Part shown: in pieces, positions 52,501-60,649 of the stretch
Layout of the letters: every line of letters begins with the position of its first letter
Position numbering within the stretch: the first letter of the stretch is position 1
Assembly (NCBI RefSeq): GCF_014333425.1
Contig: NZ_JACRYT010000002.1
Coordinates: 186,001 to 250,000 of the forward strand
Length of the DNA stretch: 64,000 bases
Direction of reading: 5' to 3'
Source: Zhenpiania hominis
GTDB lineage: Bacteria > Bacillota > Clostridia > Peptostreptococcales > Anaerovoracaceae
Position numbers and translations under genes: made by a program
Notes under the pieces: model-generated
What the model was told of the DNA's origin: nothing
What the model saw: the letters and a program-made list of their open reading frames with translations, nothing else
Database searches by the model: none

Positions 52501-54162
52501 GAAACAGGCTACGATGCGAAGGGCAGGACGATCGACGTAGAGCAAAAGGAAAACGCGTATAATTTCGATTTTTATACGGTTGAGATATCCGGGGACGCCC
52601 ACGCGGAATCGTGGATCGGCAATGAGGGAAAGACTAGCGTGGAGAAGATTCTAATCGGGGAGAAAATAAACATTGGAACAGTCGTGAACTCCGGCTACCA
52701 TTTTGAAGGCTACACCGCAGTCGGGAGCGAGCCCGGCTTTGAAAATGAGGATATGACGAAACCGAATCAGACGATCACCGTTACGGGACCGGCGGAACTC
52801 CAGGCCCATTCTGCCGCGAATCATTATCAGATCGTGTTCCACGCCAATGACGGGGAAACCGACCGGACGGTTACGCAGGATATGGTCTATGATCAGGAGG
52901 AGATGCTGATCGCTAATCAGTTTGAGCGGCGCGGATACCAATTCGCGGGGTGGACGAAAACGAAAGATTGGATAATCACATGTGATTATAAGGATTCCCA
53001 ACCGGTTAAAAACCTCAAGACGGAAAATGGCGAGGTGCTTGATTTATATGGACAGTGGACTCCGGTCAGAACGTTTATTCAATTCGATCCCAACGGCGGC
53101 GAAGGGTCGATGATACAGCAGGAAACCTTCTATGAAAGCAAAACGACACTGGAAGAATGTGAATTTACGCGGGACTACTGGCGCTTTACCGGCTGGAATA
53201 CAAAGCCGGACGGCAGCGGCGTCTTTTATCCGGATGGGGCTGAATTTATTTCAGACAAAGCGGAAGATGGGGCTGCTCTCACGCTGTACGCGCAGTGGGA
53301 GATGGAAGAATACGCCATTACATACGATCTCGCGGGAGGGACGATATTGGGAGAAAACCCGGAAGTGTATACCGTTGGCACCGAAAGCTTCACGCTTAAA
53401 GAGCCGCAGCGGACGGGCTATCTCTTCCTGGGATGGACCGGTTCAAACGGAACGGTGCCGGAAAAGACGGTGACCATTCCGAAAGGATCCCACGGCGACC
53501 GCGCCTATACGGCCAACTGGAAACCGGAGATTAAGACCTTTACCTTTGATCCGAACGGGGGAACCTGGGAGGATGGCACGACAGAGACGGTCGTCAAACA
53601 GGCGGAATACGACAGCTTTATCACTCTCCCGGACGCGCCTGCAAGGGAATATTATACCTTCGAATGGTGGGAGGATGCCTACGGGCACAAGCATAATCCG
53701 GGTTACGCGTGCAAGGTGACGGAAGATGAGACGTTCAAAGCGCTGTGGAATCCGATTCAGTATTCGATTACCTATGATCTGGCGGGAGGAACGCTGGAGG
53801 AAGAAAACCCGCATGTTTATACAACAGAGACCGAGGATTTCACGCTTAACAATCCGAGCAAAGAGGGATATCTCTTCTTAGGCTGGACCGGCTCGAATGG
53901 AGAAACGCCGGAAAAGACGGTGACTGTTTCAAAGGGAACGGGCGGCGACAGACACTATACCGCCAACTGGAGCCCTGTGCAGGCGGACCCCAAAGAAAAC
54001 GGGAAAAGGACAGACCGGTTCGTTGAAGAAAGCAGAGAAGCGGCGGAGCCGGCTCCGGCTACTGGCGATTCCTTCACACTGGCGATCTGGGGAATTCTCC
54101 TTTTGGTATCAGCGGCGGTATTAGCGGCGCTCCTGTATGGAAGAATGAGAAAGAACCGATAA
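49558..54162 (+). CDS. Giant sortase-type surface protein with InlB-type repeats
   Basis: A 1534-residue exported protein, the largest in the window. The signal peptide ends near ARAEAAS. A unique N-terminal half (to about 560) is rich in Gly/Thr/Ser. An Ig/Cna-B-like unit follows at about 575-640 (YRLFVHVTDQNNTPLKDAEV, KAVIYLPAGTHTITV). From about 660 to 1475 there are eight Listeria-Bacteroides (InlB B-type) repeats, each with an FxGW..EP-like and a TLYAQW-like element (FRGWSIEPNS, FKGWNTEPDGSG, FAGWTKTKDW, FTGWNTKPDGSG, FLGWTGSNG twice). It ends PAPATGDS, a hydrophobic segment and RMRKNR. Adhesin or glycan-binding role is inferred. Confidence 0.9.
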   Translation: MRNCAKRIIAIALIAALTLSIFPNIGAARAEAASESGANVIGNVSASAASAEGEATAGFVSVEIDPDANTGAITWYGDARQMQVNFYEDGYEGTFDDERPVYQKSVSVSPSLDAPVTTNLAFDADMPEYFILEVLLQDASGTNTADPYLSNAYSEKIREVSEKTAADYRHKGDRLVELAVNSGADKGSFMILADDVLRIEEGAGASEGAEGGSGVEIDFIPANSGDSLCTLNHIGSRLSGQLRNLKEDAPVFLIDETTNAEGKATTGYYMFSVDSVNVDDASDSAVLRGEVHDSLDETKEPDIEALRSFLTAINLKASQEYNVPLDSIPLGTWGTLSMNMKGTLTVSLTGDFSWSGAEVAFSIVNDLHCPDTELDVDLPTVTKDFPILTIPIIVTGVVNLEYNTSFRISGTATGGIRFDASMCTGIEIGGKAGLTGLDLFVNNKSTMPKFDFRGFSIQGSVFVGFASGLSLSCFKVLSVSAELETGLEISGKLTSGHYFDEKRKYHACKDFQCIDGDLSYKMLGYSVSVNAGVFSKGISGIFRPTIPITPFYYSGTYNDSAATTCPHWGYRLFVHVTDQNNTPLKDAEVSYKIDDKQFESIKSGKTDAEGKAVIYLPAGTHTITVSAKDETGHTYQTTEEFEEKGYDDNDKLIQEHLYVAIDMTRYTISFVDEDTSGPAKYMPDAIYAYPDQKTAKIPDNIPGKTGLFFRGWSIEPNSSKVKYLPRNSITVEQDTTLYVVWAHNKYYIHFDKNKPGNASHIVENTMEDQEVTLYEGITLPENNYTLTGWEFKGWNTEPDGSGKFYADQANVPEKDFGYGMKEHITLYAQWEPKTYTVTFEPGEGATGETMTQEMKYDTSETLDPCKFTNGSSVFTHWSTAALGSHYADEAVVTNLCTVLNEDNGEELQGATLTANWLDTNRATIVVTNNGEMVDLDAEKIKLKELGGDETFIPFDKKAVGVYTIKEDGSITTGSYEVLFDPETGYDAKGRTIDVEQKENAYNFDFYTVEISGDAHAESWIGNEGKTSVEKILIGEKINIGTVVNSGYHFEGYTAVGSEPGFENEDMTKPNQTITVTGPAELQAHSAANHYQIVFHANDGETDRTVTQDMVYDQEEMLIANQFERRGYQFAGWTKTKDWIITCDYKDSQPVKNLKTENGEVLDLYGQWTPVRTFIQFDPNGGEGSMIQQETFYESKTTLEECEFTRDYWRFTGWNTKPDGSGVFYPDGAEFISDKAEDGAALTLYAQWEMEEYAITYDLAGGTILGENPEVYTVGTESFTLKEPQRTGYLFLGWTGSNGTVPEKTVTIPKGSHGDRAYTANWKPEIKTFTFDPNGGTWEDGTTETVVKQAEYDSFITLPDAPAREYYTFEWWEDAYGHKHNPGYACKVTEDETFKALWNPIQYSITYDLAGGTLEEENPHVYTTETEDFTLNNPSKEGYLFLGWTGSNGETPEKTVTVSKGTGGDRHYTANWSPVQADPKENGKRTDRFVEESREAAEPAPATGDSFTLAIWGILLLVSAAVLAALLYGRMRKNR

Positions 54163-54168
54163 TATAAA

Positions 54169-54196
54169 AGATGCGGCGGAAAATCCGTCGCATCTT
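54169..54196 (+). terminator. Terminator of the InlB-repeat protein gene
   Basis: AGATGCGGCGGA / TCCGTCGCATCT stem with one mismatched pair, then TTGCTT, just after the stop. Confidence 0.75.
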
Positions 54197-54199
54197 GCT

Positions 54200-54296
54200 T
54201 ATATGACGGGTATGCCGTCAGTCTGTGGTGAAAGTCCACACAGGGCGCTGTTTCTATGCAGGATCCGCAGCTACGGCGCACCGGAAAATATGAAGC
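54200..54296 (+). other. Structured segment, possible group II intron or RNA fragment
   Basis: TGACGG / CCGTCA and TGTGG / CCACA hairpins follow each other, the second with loop TGAAAGT. GGTGAAAGTCC recalls domain I of group II introns, but no reverse transcriptase or domain V is nearby. No gene. Confidence 0.25.
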
Positions 54297-54740
54297 CTAC
54301 AAGTTTTTCCGCAAATAAATCATGTCCATCAGTTGTATGCCGCATTCATAGATCGGATGGTCATAATTATCTGTAAAAAAATTTTTAATTCTATGCGACC
54401 GGATAAATCCGCACTTCTCGTAAAAGGGAACGGTCAAAGGGCTGTCTCCTGTCCCAACTTGCAAAACCGAATGCGTTCCTCTGTATTGGGCGGCAAGAAA
54501 ACCGATCATCGTTTTCCCATAGCCTTTCCTCTGGCCGTCCGGTACTGTGGCAATATTTTTAATCTCAAGGATACCGCCTCCTTCGTCCGTTACGACGCAC
54601 ACGCATTTCACCCCGTCATCATCCAGAATATACATGCTGCCTCTGTCCAGATAGCGATCTACCATATCTTCCTGTTCATCTGCCAACAACAGTAAAGGCA
54701 AAAATTGCTTTTTGTTTTCTTTCTGTTCGTATATTTTCAT
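54297..54740 (-). CDS. GNAT-family N-acetyltransferase
   Basis: A 147-residue acetyltransferase of the GNAT superfamily. The acetyl-CoA loop is GQRKGYGKTMIGFLAA, preceded by EIKNIATVPD, and a late PFYEKCGFIRS element is typical. The substrate is unknown. The start is placed at ATG 54740; no good ribosome site is visible for it or for the upstream TTG at 54809. It stands alone downstream of the rlmH operon. Confidence 0.85.
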   Translation of the reverse strand: MKIYEQKENKKQFLPLLLLADEQEDMVDRYLDRGSMYILDDDGVKCVCVVTDEGGGILEIKNIATVPDGQRKGYGKTMIGFLAAQYRGTHSVLQVGTGDSPLTVPFYEKCGFIRSHRIKNFFTDNYDHPIYECGIQLMDMIYLRKNL

Positions 54741-54854
54741 ATTGTTCGATTGTCTTAAACGGCCGGCAGCTCCCGCCGGCGATGAAGGGATATTGTTTTT
54801 AAATTTCAATCCGATGAATCGAATATAAAATCAATTTGCGCAAGCTTCTTCCCG

Positions 54855-55334
54855 TTATTTATGATACGGTTCTCCCTTTCGGATTTTAAAGCTCCGGTAA
54901 ACCTGTTCCAGCAAAATCACCCGCATCAGCTGGTGGGGAAAGGTCATTTTCGAAAAGCTGAGGGCGTAATCCGAACGTTTTTTCACATTCTTTCCCAAGC
55001 CCAGAGATCCTCCGATTACAAAGGTGATCCTGCTTTCACCCCGAAGAACCAGATCTTCCATCTGCGCAGCCAATTGTTCCGAACTCAGCTGCTTTCCCTG
55101 AAGATCCAGTGTAATAACATATGCGTCGCCCCGAATCTGCTTTAACAGGCGCTCTCCTTCCCTCTCCCGAACAGCCTCTTCCTCCGCCGGACTCAAGTTT
55201 TCCGCCGCTTTCTCATCGGCGACTTCCGTAATTTCCAGGCTGCAGTACCGGGACAGCCGCTTGCTGTATTCTTCTATGGCGTCTTTTAAATAACGTTCTT
55301 TTATTTTTCCCACCGCCGCGATCTGTATCTGCAT
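54855..55334 (-). CDS. rlmH: 23S rRNA pseudouridine(1915) N3-methyltransferase RlmH
   Basis: A 159-residue SPOUT methyltransferase, the standard length, that methylates pseudouridine 1915 of 23S rRNA on the assembled ribosome. The start [17 protein letters not shown], the central [14 protein letters not shown] and the knot [10 protein letters not shown]...[22 protein letters not shown] are RlmH. The start is at ATG 55334. It is seven bases behind the WalJ-like gene, an arrangement often seen in Firmicutes. Confidence 0.97.
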   Translation of the reverse strand: MQIQIAAVGKIKERYLKDAIEEYSKRLSRYCSLEITEVADEKAAENLSPAEEEAVREREGERLLKQIRGDAYVITLDLQGKQLSSEQLAAQMEDLVLRGESRITFVIGGSLGLGKNVKKRSDYALSFSKMTFPHQLMRVILLEQVYRSFKIRKGEPYHK

Positions 55335-55341
55335 TCTTTGC

Positions 55342-56136
55342 TTACACCTCATACACAGGGCTGATGCGATCTCTCAGAATCACATCCATCTTCAAACGCC
55401 CGCCTATGTAAATTTCTTCTTCCTGAAGAATATTTCCAATGGTCATTTTCGCCAACTCCGGTTCATTATTCTGATGGCTCAAGTGTCCCAGCAGAATCCG
55501 CCGCGCCTTGTCCTTTGCCTCCATCAGACGGCAGATGCACTTTCCTGCCGTCACATTGGAAAGATGCCCTTTATCTCCTAAAATTCGCCGCTTGGTCTGG
55601 TATGGGTAATTGCACATCTGCAGTACTTCCACTTCATGGTTTGCTTCCAGCACCAGCAGATCCGCGTCCATGATCTCCTGAAAAATCGCGTCCGTAATGC
55701 AGCCCGCATCCGTCACAATACTGATCTGCCGATCCGCCGCGTAAAAAGAGAATCCTACCGGCTCCGCCGCGTCATGAGGAATCGCAAACGGTCGGATACG
55801 GATTCCGCCAATTGAAAAATCTTCTCCCGTCGTAAACAGCGCCTTCTTTTCTTCCGCGACTTTGCGCTCAATATTTGCCCATGTGGCGGCATTTGCGTAT
55901 GCCCGGATCGCGGGTGCTTTTTTGGTGACAATGGGAATACTTTTTACATGGTCAATATGCTCATGGGTAATCAGCAGCCCTTTTACCTGTTCCAGAGGCG
56001 TCTCGGTTCGTTCCAGCCCCTCAAATATACGTTTTCCGCTGATCCCCGCGTCCACCAGAAGCGCGGTATCACCGCAGCGCACCATGTAACAGTTTCCGCT
56101 GCTCCCGCTGGCAAAGGAACAAAAATTCAGCGTCAT
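55342..56136 (-). CDS. MBL-fold metallohydrolase, WalJ/YycJ type
   Basis: A 264-residue metallo-beta-lactamase-fold protein. It opens with [15 protein letters not shown], typical of YycJ/WalJ. The metal site is [10 protein letters not shown] with later [19 protein letters not shown] and LGHLSHQNN. YycJ-type proteins are implicated in coordinating cell division with replication and show nuclease-like features. The start is at ATG 56136 after AAGGGGAGGATTT; a longer frame from 56289 is not supported. It is upstream of rlmH in the usual pairing. Confidence 0.93.
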   Translation of the reverse strand: MTLNFCSFASGSSGNCYMVRCGDTALLVDAGISGKRIFEGLERTETPLEQVKGLLITHEHIDHVKSIPIVTKKAPAIRAYANAATWANIERKVAEEKKALFTTGEDFSIGGIRIRPFAIPHDAAEPVGFSFYAADRQISIVTDAGCITDAIFQEIMDADLLVLEANHEVEVLQMCNYPYQTKRRILGDKGHLSNVTAGKCICRLMEAKDKARRILLGHLSHQNNEPELAKMTIGNILQEEEIYIGGRLKMDVILRDRISPVYEV

Positions 56137-56226
56137 AAATCCTCCCCTTTTCTCTTTCAGTTTTCCGTTTATAGAATACTCCACTTGCCGAATTGTGTCA
56201 ATATCAGGAAAACTGGCAATGAAAGA

Positions 56227-56262
56227 GGAAAACGCCTGCGGATCATTCCGAAGGCGTTTTCC
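56227..56262 (-). terminator. Terminator after the PepSY-like gene
   Basis: GGAAAACGCCT / AGGCGTTTTCC stem with a 13-base loop, downstream of the small membrane protein gene on the minus strand. Confidence 0.75.
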
Positions 56263-56281
56263 GTTTCCTGAATCTATTTTA

Positions 56282-56581
56282 TTAATCAATCGGGACCTGC
56301 CCTGTGCCGCTTTTTATTTCGCCGATTCCGCCAAATCCGCCAATTTCAATTTCATACCACTTGTCACCGTTGATAATCACATAGCTGTATTCATTCCAAA
56401 GCCCTTCGCTGCTCACTTCTTCAGACTGGACTTCTCCTCCGCCCGCCTGGCTGAGCGCGATGCTCCTTGCTTCTTCACTGTCAATACGCATCGTCATTAT
56501 AATAGCGATTACGATAATAGCTATTACCACAATAATTCCGATCACGATTCCCGCAATTCCTTTTTTTGATAATTTTTTCAT
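56282..56581 (-). CDS. Small membrane protein with PepSY-like domain
   Basis: A 99-residue protein with one N-terminal membrane segment (Ile/Val-rich, residues 9-28). A short extracytoplasmic domain (SEEARSIALSQAGG, then YSYVIINGDKWYEIEIGGFGG) resembles PepSY. Function is unknown; single PepSY proteins may modulate peptidases or sense the wall. It is monocistronic, with a terminator behind it. Confidence 0.75.
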   Translation of the reverse strand: MKKLSKKGIAGIVIGIIVVIAIIVIAIIMTMRIDSEEARSIALSQAGGGEVQSEEVSSEGLWNEYSYVIINGDKWYEIEIGGFGGIGEIKSGTGQVPID

Positions 56582-56677
56582 GTCGTCGTCCTCTCCTTCT
56601 TGTTCACTATCCGTAGTTTAAAGCATAAACATTAGAATCAGATTAAAAATAAAAAGGATTCCAATGCAAATCAAATG

Positions 56678-57811
56678 TCACACCTTTTGATATTCTTTTT
56701 TCAGAAATGAATATATTTTTTCTGCGCTGGGAGGGCAGCCCTTTTGACAGCGGTCAAAATTTTTGGTACAGGATCCTACACCCAGTTTCCCCGTCTTTTT
56801 GCGGAATCCCTGTCCAATGCAGATGCTCCCCTTCTCTATATTCCGGGTCATTCCTTCCTGTTCCAAGCGCATCAGCGCATTCATCAAATTGCTGTAACAA
56901 GCGCTGCACGCTTTCGATTCCTGTACCAGCGTTTTTAAATTTTTCAGCTGCTCCTTTTTCCTTTGCTTTCCGGAAAGCTTCTCTTTCGGCTGCTTTTTCT
57001 TTTCACCCGCGCTGTTCCACTCCAGTTCAAGTATCGCTTCCTTTTTCAGGCGCGATGCTCCCACGCCCAGGCTTTCCGCGATGCCAATATAGGGCACATC
57101 CCCTTTTTTTAAACCAAGAAGCCTACAGCCATATGTATCGCAGAGTACTGGATCTCTGGCCGCCATAACGCAATTAGTCGTGACCGGATTCCCGCCTTCC
57201 TCAAATTCCAGATCGCCGCAGATATGATCCACAACGATAAAATGCTGTGTAAGTCCTGCTGCCAGATGGGCAATCGGTTCATGCAGCCCCAAGGTATGAA
57301 AGCGGCTTTTTTCCGAATTCGGAATCAGTCCCTTGAGATTTTTCAGCGCGCAAGTCATGTTAGTCTGGCAATGCCCTTTGAGGACTGGCACATTAATGAG
57401 GAATTCTACTTCTCTTGCGCTTCTGCAGATCTCAATCGGCATTCCCGCACAATCACATCGAACAGCTTCATCCTGCTGCGTATCAATAAACGGTACTCCG
57501 TACCTTTGGGAAAGGGATTCATATCCACAAACTTTTACAGCCTCTGATGTCCTTGCTCCTATCCATGAGCCTTCCAGCATCACCAAATTGAAAAATCCCC
57601 GTTCCTGCAGATACTCAATAATTCCTGCCACAATTTCCGGGTGAGTGGTTGCGCCGCGGCACGCCTCTGTAGGCGATATCAGATTCGGCTTGATCCCAAT
57701 CCTGCAGTTCTTATGAGGAATTCGTTTTTTCAGCTTGGCTCGCTTCAGCAGCTCCTTTGTCATTTCCGTGTAATCTGTCCCATAAATTTTGTAAATTTGC
57801 CATTTCTTCAT
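56678..57811 (-). CDS. DUF362 domain-containing protein
   Basis: A 377-residue DUF362 protein. IGIKPNLISPTEACRGATTHPEIV and INVPVLKGHCQTNMTCALKNLKGLIPNSEKSRFH are the core family blocks. The C-terminal third carries a Cys-rich region (SKACSACYSN, CIGQGF, CTKNFDRCQKGCPP) that probably binds a metal cluster. DUF362 proteins are common in anaerobes; their reaction is not established. GGGGGC precedes the ATG. Confidence 0.88.
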   Translation of the reverse strand: MKKWQIYKIYGTDYTEMTKELLKRAKLKKRIPHKNCRIGIKPNLISPTEACRGATTHPEIVAGIIEYLQERGFFNLVMLEGSWIGARTSEAVKVCGYESLSQRYGVPFIDTQQDEAVRCDCAGMPIEICRSAREVEFLINVPVLKGHCQTNMTCALKNLKGLIPNSEKSRFHTLGLHEPIAHLAAGLTQHFIVVDHICGDLEFEEGGNPVTTNCVMAARDPVLCDTYGCRLLGLKKGDVPYIGIAESLGVGASRLKKEAILELEWNSAGEKKKQPKEKLSGKQRKKEQLKNLKTLVQESKACSACYSNLMNALMRLEQEGMTRNIEKGSICIGQGFRKKTGKLGVGSCTKNFDRCQKGCPPSAEKIYSFLKKEYQKV

Positions 57812-57882
57812 AACCGCCCCCTATTCTCTCTTTTTATTATATACCCAAAATTTAGAAATCCTATCTTTTTTCACAGTGTTTT

Positions 57883-57898
57883 TACCGAAATGTCGGTA
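57883..57898 (+). promoter_or_regulatory. Palindrome upstream of the XRE gene
   Basis: TACCGA / TCGGTA with a four-base centre, 75 bases upstream of the XRE start. It is a candidate autoregulatory site. Confidence 0.45.
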
Positions 57899-57972
57899 CG
57901 GAATACCAGTATTTCACTCTGTCAATTTTTGTCGAATCCCCCTAATATAGAACACAGAAAAGGAGGACTCTT

Positions 57973-58311
57973 ATGAGTTTACAAAAAAATCTTTCAGACA
58001 GCCTAAACGCGATTCATACTTCCCGGCACCAGACGCTCACTGCGTTTGCCGAAGAACTGGGGATTTCAAGATCATCTTTGCAGGAAATTCTTAAAGGTAA
58101 TGGAAATCCAAGAATTGATACAATTGAACAGATTGCGAAACAGCTCCATGTCGATCCACTGGAACTGCTCTCATCTTCTGAAGATGAGCTTAAAGTGACG
58201 GTTCCGCTTTCGCAGCTTATTGGCGCTGCCTCTCACCTTTCCGATGAAAAGAAGAAGGAACTGCTATGCGCCTTTAACTCCATTGTTATGCTGTTTTCAG
58301 AAGCAGAGTAA
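57973..58311 (+). CDS. XRE-family helix-turn-helix regulator
   Basis: A 112-residue protein whose first 65 residues are an XRE-type helix-turn-helix (LTAFAEELGISRSSLQEILKGN, then IDTIEQIAKQLHVDPLELL). The C-terminal 45 residues are short helices without known ligand-binding features. It stands immediately next to the integrase end of the mobile element, so it could be the last chromosomal gene or an element gene. AAAGGAGGA precedes the ATG. Confidence 0.85.
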   Translation: MSLQKNLSDSLNAIHTSRHQTLTAFAEELGISRSSLQEILKGNGNPRIDTIEQIAKQLHVDPLELLSSSEDELKVTVPLSQLIGAASHLSDEKKKELLCAFNSIVMLFSEAE

Positions 58312-58437
58312 TTCTTATTTCTCAGTTAAAATTTCTATACCCCTTGAAAACACTGGCGTTTACAGCGTTTTCGCCACTTCGTTTTGGCTCTTTTCCCTCA
58401 TTTTTTCCCTTGCGAGAAGAAATGAGGGAAACTTTTT
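58312..58437. other. Probable end of the integrative element (attachment zone)
   Basis: The element boundary should lie between the XRE stop and the integrase stop. The inverted repeat GAAAAC (58346-58351) / GTTTTC (58367-58372) and the terminator at 58392-58437 are in it. The other end is outside the window, so the core repeat cannot be defined. Confidence 0.35.
58392..58437 (+). terminator. Terminator at the integrase end
   Basis: TTTCCCTCATT / AATGAGGGAAA stem followed by CTTTTTT on the plus strand, isolating the element from the XRE gene's transcription. Confidence 0.75.
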
Positions 58438-59742
58438 TCAGGCTGTCCCTACAACCTTATCCAGCAGCCTTGCGGAAGTTCGCTTGGCCTCTCTGGTGGC
58501 GTGGGCGTAAATGTTCATCGTGGTACTTACATCAGAATGTCCCAGCAGCTCCTGCACATCCTTGGGTGCTGCCCCGTGAGAGAGAAGGTTGGTCGTATAT
58601 GTATGCCTCAACAGATGGAAGTGAAAATCATCCATATCCCCGATCTTCTTTCGGGAGTATCGGCACACACTGCTGACCGTTGCAGGGGCTTCATAAGCTC
58701 CATCGGGCCGCAGGCAAACGAAGGAAACCTGGGTGTAACCTTCTGGTGGTGTCTCTGTCCGGGGCAAGGAATAGACCTCATAGTAGGTGCGGTTCTTTTC
58801 CTTGACGATGCGGTAGTAGTTTTGTGAGTACAGCGGTCCATATTTAATGCTGTTCAGCATTTGCTCCTTTTTGGCTTCCCGCAGGATAGCCGCCAGGGTG
58901 TCGCAGAAATCCACAGTACGGATTTTCTTACGCTTTGTGGGGCCGATCTGTGTTTTCTTCCTTACGGAGTCATACCGCATACTCCGGCGAATGGTGAGGC
59001 ATTGTTCCTTCAGGTCGATGTCCTGCCAGGTCAGCCCGCACACCTCACCGATACGAAGCCCGGCGAAATAGGCGATCTGGATAGGCAGTAACGCGGGATT
59101 GTGTTTTTTCTTCAGAAGCTCGTTCAGTGCCAAATACTGCTCATGGGAGATTGTCGGCGTTTCAGCAGGAAGGTCGCCTGTACCATCCTCAGTGAACAGC
59201 TCATATTCATCACCTTTAATCCGCTTCACCACATACTGCATCGGATTGAAAGTAATCAGCCGCTTGGGAAAAACCGCAAATCTGAAAGAGTTTTGAAGCA
59301 CCGCTGAATACTGGCCCAGCGATCCTTTACTCAATGCCTCAACAGTTTTCCCATCAGGGCCTGTCCCTCCGAAGCTCAACAAGTCCATATAGCTTTGCAG
59401 ATGGTCGGAAGTTACCGTCTTGAGCTTGCGTTTTCCAATGGGATGCTTCTTGATGCGGGAAACAGTGTTGATGTAGGCTGTCACCGTTCCATCACTCAAT
59501 GAGCCGGGTTTCAGTTCTTCCTCCACCCACATATCCAGCATATCTCCCAAAGTGATGTTCTTGGCCTGCGCCAGAAACATCTTGGTTTCATAGTCCTCCA
59601 TCGCCTTGCGGAGCAGTGACTCGGTTTCACTCTTGCTTTCCGTTCCCGGAAATTCCTTCTGAACGCGGTTGCCGCTGGCATCCTCTACATAAAAGCGATA
59701 GTACCACTTCTTTCCTTTCTTTCTTACAGATCCTTTTGCCAT
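58438..59742 (-). CDS. int: Tyrosine integrase of an integrative element (Tn916 Int-like)
   Basis: A 434-residue tyrosine recombinase. The arm-binding N-terminal domain begins MAKGSVRKKGKKWYYRFYV. The core-binding domain follows (residues 75-180). Catalytic residues are visible: Arg in GLRIGEVCGLTW, the HLLRHTYTT box (His, Arg), the late LGHSDVSTTM His and the nucleophile Tyr in MNIYAHAT. It should excise and integrate the element. The start is at ATG 59742 after AGAAAGGAGTTTGCT. xis lies upstream in the same direction, the usual order for Tn916-family elements. Confidence 0.95.
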   Translation of the reverse strand: MAKGSVRKKGKKWYYRFYVEDASGNRVQKEFPGTESKSETESLLRKAMEDYETKMFLAQAKNITLGDMLDMWVEEELKPGSLSDGTVTAYINTVSRIKKHPIGKRKLKTVTSDHLQSYMDLLSFGGTGPDGKTVEALSKGSLGQYSAVLQNSFRFAVFPKRLITFNPMQYVVKRIKGDEYELFTEDGTGDLPAETPTISHEQYLALNELLKKKHNPALLPIQIAYFAGLRIGEVCGLTWQDIDLKEQCLTIRRSMRYDSVRKKTQIGPTKRKKIRTVDFCDTLAAILREAKKEQMLNSIKYGPLYSQNYYRIVKEKNRTYYEVYSLPRTETPPEGYTQVSFVCLRPDGAYEAPATVSSVCRYSRKKIGDMDDFHFHLLRHTYTTNLLSHGAAPKDVQELLGHSDVSTTMNIYAHATREAKRTSARLLDKVVGTA

Positions 59743-59858
59743 AGCAAACTCCTTTCTATGCTGGCAAACGGAACCGTAGTGATGTGTCACCCTGATTATA
59801 GCAAAGGGTGGCCAATCTATCAAACATACCGCTTGCTAAATATCAAAAGTTTCTATGT

Positions 59859-60164
59859 TCAATCCACTGCAAGGACCTGATTGCGGTCCAGAAGGTCGCG
59901 GCCCTCGTTGATCTGCATAAAACAGCAAATCACATCCACACGGACTATGGACTTACGCCCAATCCGCAGGACCGGGATTTTTCCCCAATCCACGAGGCGG
60001 CGGAGGGTGTTGCGCCCAATGCCGGTATAGTCGGCAGCTTCTTCAATCGTCATGCCGATCTTACCAAAGCCCGCAGGCTGAACAGCGGAGTATCTTTCTG
60101 TATGAGTACGCCCGGAAGTTCCGGACGGGATATTCGCATAACAAACAGGCGAATTTGAAGTCAT
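59859..60164 (-). CDS. xis: Excisionase (Xis) / helix-turn-helix protein
   Basis: A 101-residue protein with a MerR/excisionase-type winged helix in its second half: GMTIEEAADYTGIGRNTLRRLVDWGKIPVLRIGRKSIV. Tn916 Xis is about 67 residues, so this one carries a roughly 35-residue N-terminal extension of no known motif. It would bind the element end and drive excision. The start is at ATG 60164 after GAAGGAGGCG. The strong terminator immediately upstream may restrict its expression. Confidence 0.9.
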   Translation of the reverse strand: MTSNSPVCYANIPSGTSGRTHTERYSAVQPAGFGKIGMTIEEAADYTGIGRNTLRRLVDWGKIPVLRIGRKSIVRVDVICCFMQINEGRDLLDRNQVLAVD

Positions 60165-60186
60165 AATTGTTCGCCTCCTTCGAGAA

Positions 60187-60252
60187 CAAAAAAAGCAGCC
60201 GCGCCGATCTGGTTGGAGCCGTTGTAACATACGGCGCACTTCGGCGCGGCTG
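60187..60252 (-). terminator. Very strong terminator immediately upstream of xis
   Basis: Perfect 13-base arms GCAGCCGCGCCGA (60194-60206) / TCGGCGCGGCTGC (60240-60252) with an inner GCCGT / ACGGC stem. On the minus strand it is followed by TTTTTTT. It separates the sigma-like gene from xis-int. Confidence 0.85.
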
Positions 60253-60649
60253 CCTTGACTTTTCAGTAACTTCAAGCCCGCTGTATTTGCCACGCATCCC
60301 CAGCGGTGGGGATATTACAGGCCGCCCCTGGCAGGGCTGTCATAACTCCGCAGCATCGTTCAAAGCGTGTGCCGCAGGGTTCCCCCTCAAGTCTGTGGGA
60401 GGTCGTGAGAAAGTATCTTTAACCCCCGCGCTGTCATCGCGCCCGGAGTGCCTGTCCGAGTCTAAGGTATGCGTTGATCGCTCGGATAGCTTGTCCCATC
60501 ACCTCCTTGAAGCTATCGTCCTGGCGGCGCACCTTATGTCGCTCATCACGCGGGTTTCGTACCTGCAATACCGTATATTCAGTTGTCATGGTTCTGTGAA
60601 GGGTGAGGAAAATGTGTCCTTCACCTATCACATTTTTTAAGGCCATTTG
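60253..60649. other. Element intergenic region
   Basis: About 400 bases between the sigma-like gene and the terminator before xis. Besides a possible 51-codon ORF I see no defined gene. Confidence 0.4.
60434..60589 (-). CDS. Possible small protein (51 aa)
   Basis: A frame MTTEYTVLQVRNPRDERHK followed by QAIRAINAYLRLGQALRAR lies in the expected direction between sigma-like factor and xis. It has no clear ribosome site and no family resemblance I can name. The charged composition and position make it a possible element gene. Confidence 0.3.
   Translation of the reverse strand: MTTEYTVLQVRNPRDERHKVRRQDDSFKEVMGQAIRAINAYLRLGQALRAR

Noticed and set aside
54200..54296. Cobalamin riboswitch, because of GGTGAAAGTCC
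   Set aside because: The B12-box and the other conserved blocks are missing, and no B12-related gene is adjacent.
60167..60640. 157-residue plus-strand frame across the region upstream of xis
   Set aside because: It crosses the perfect terminator stem and opposes the transcription of all neighbours; no ribosome site.
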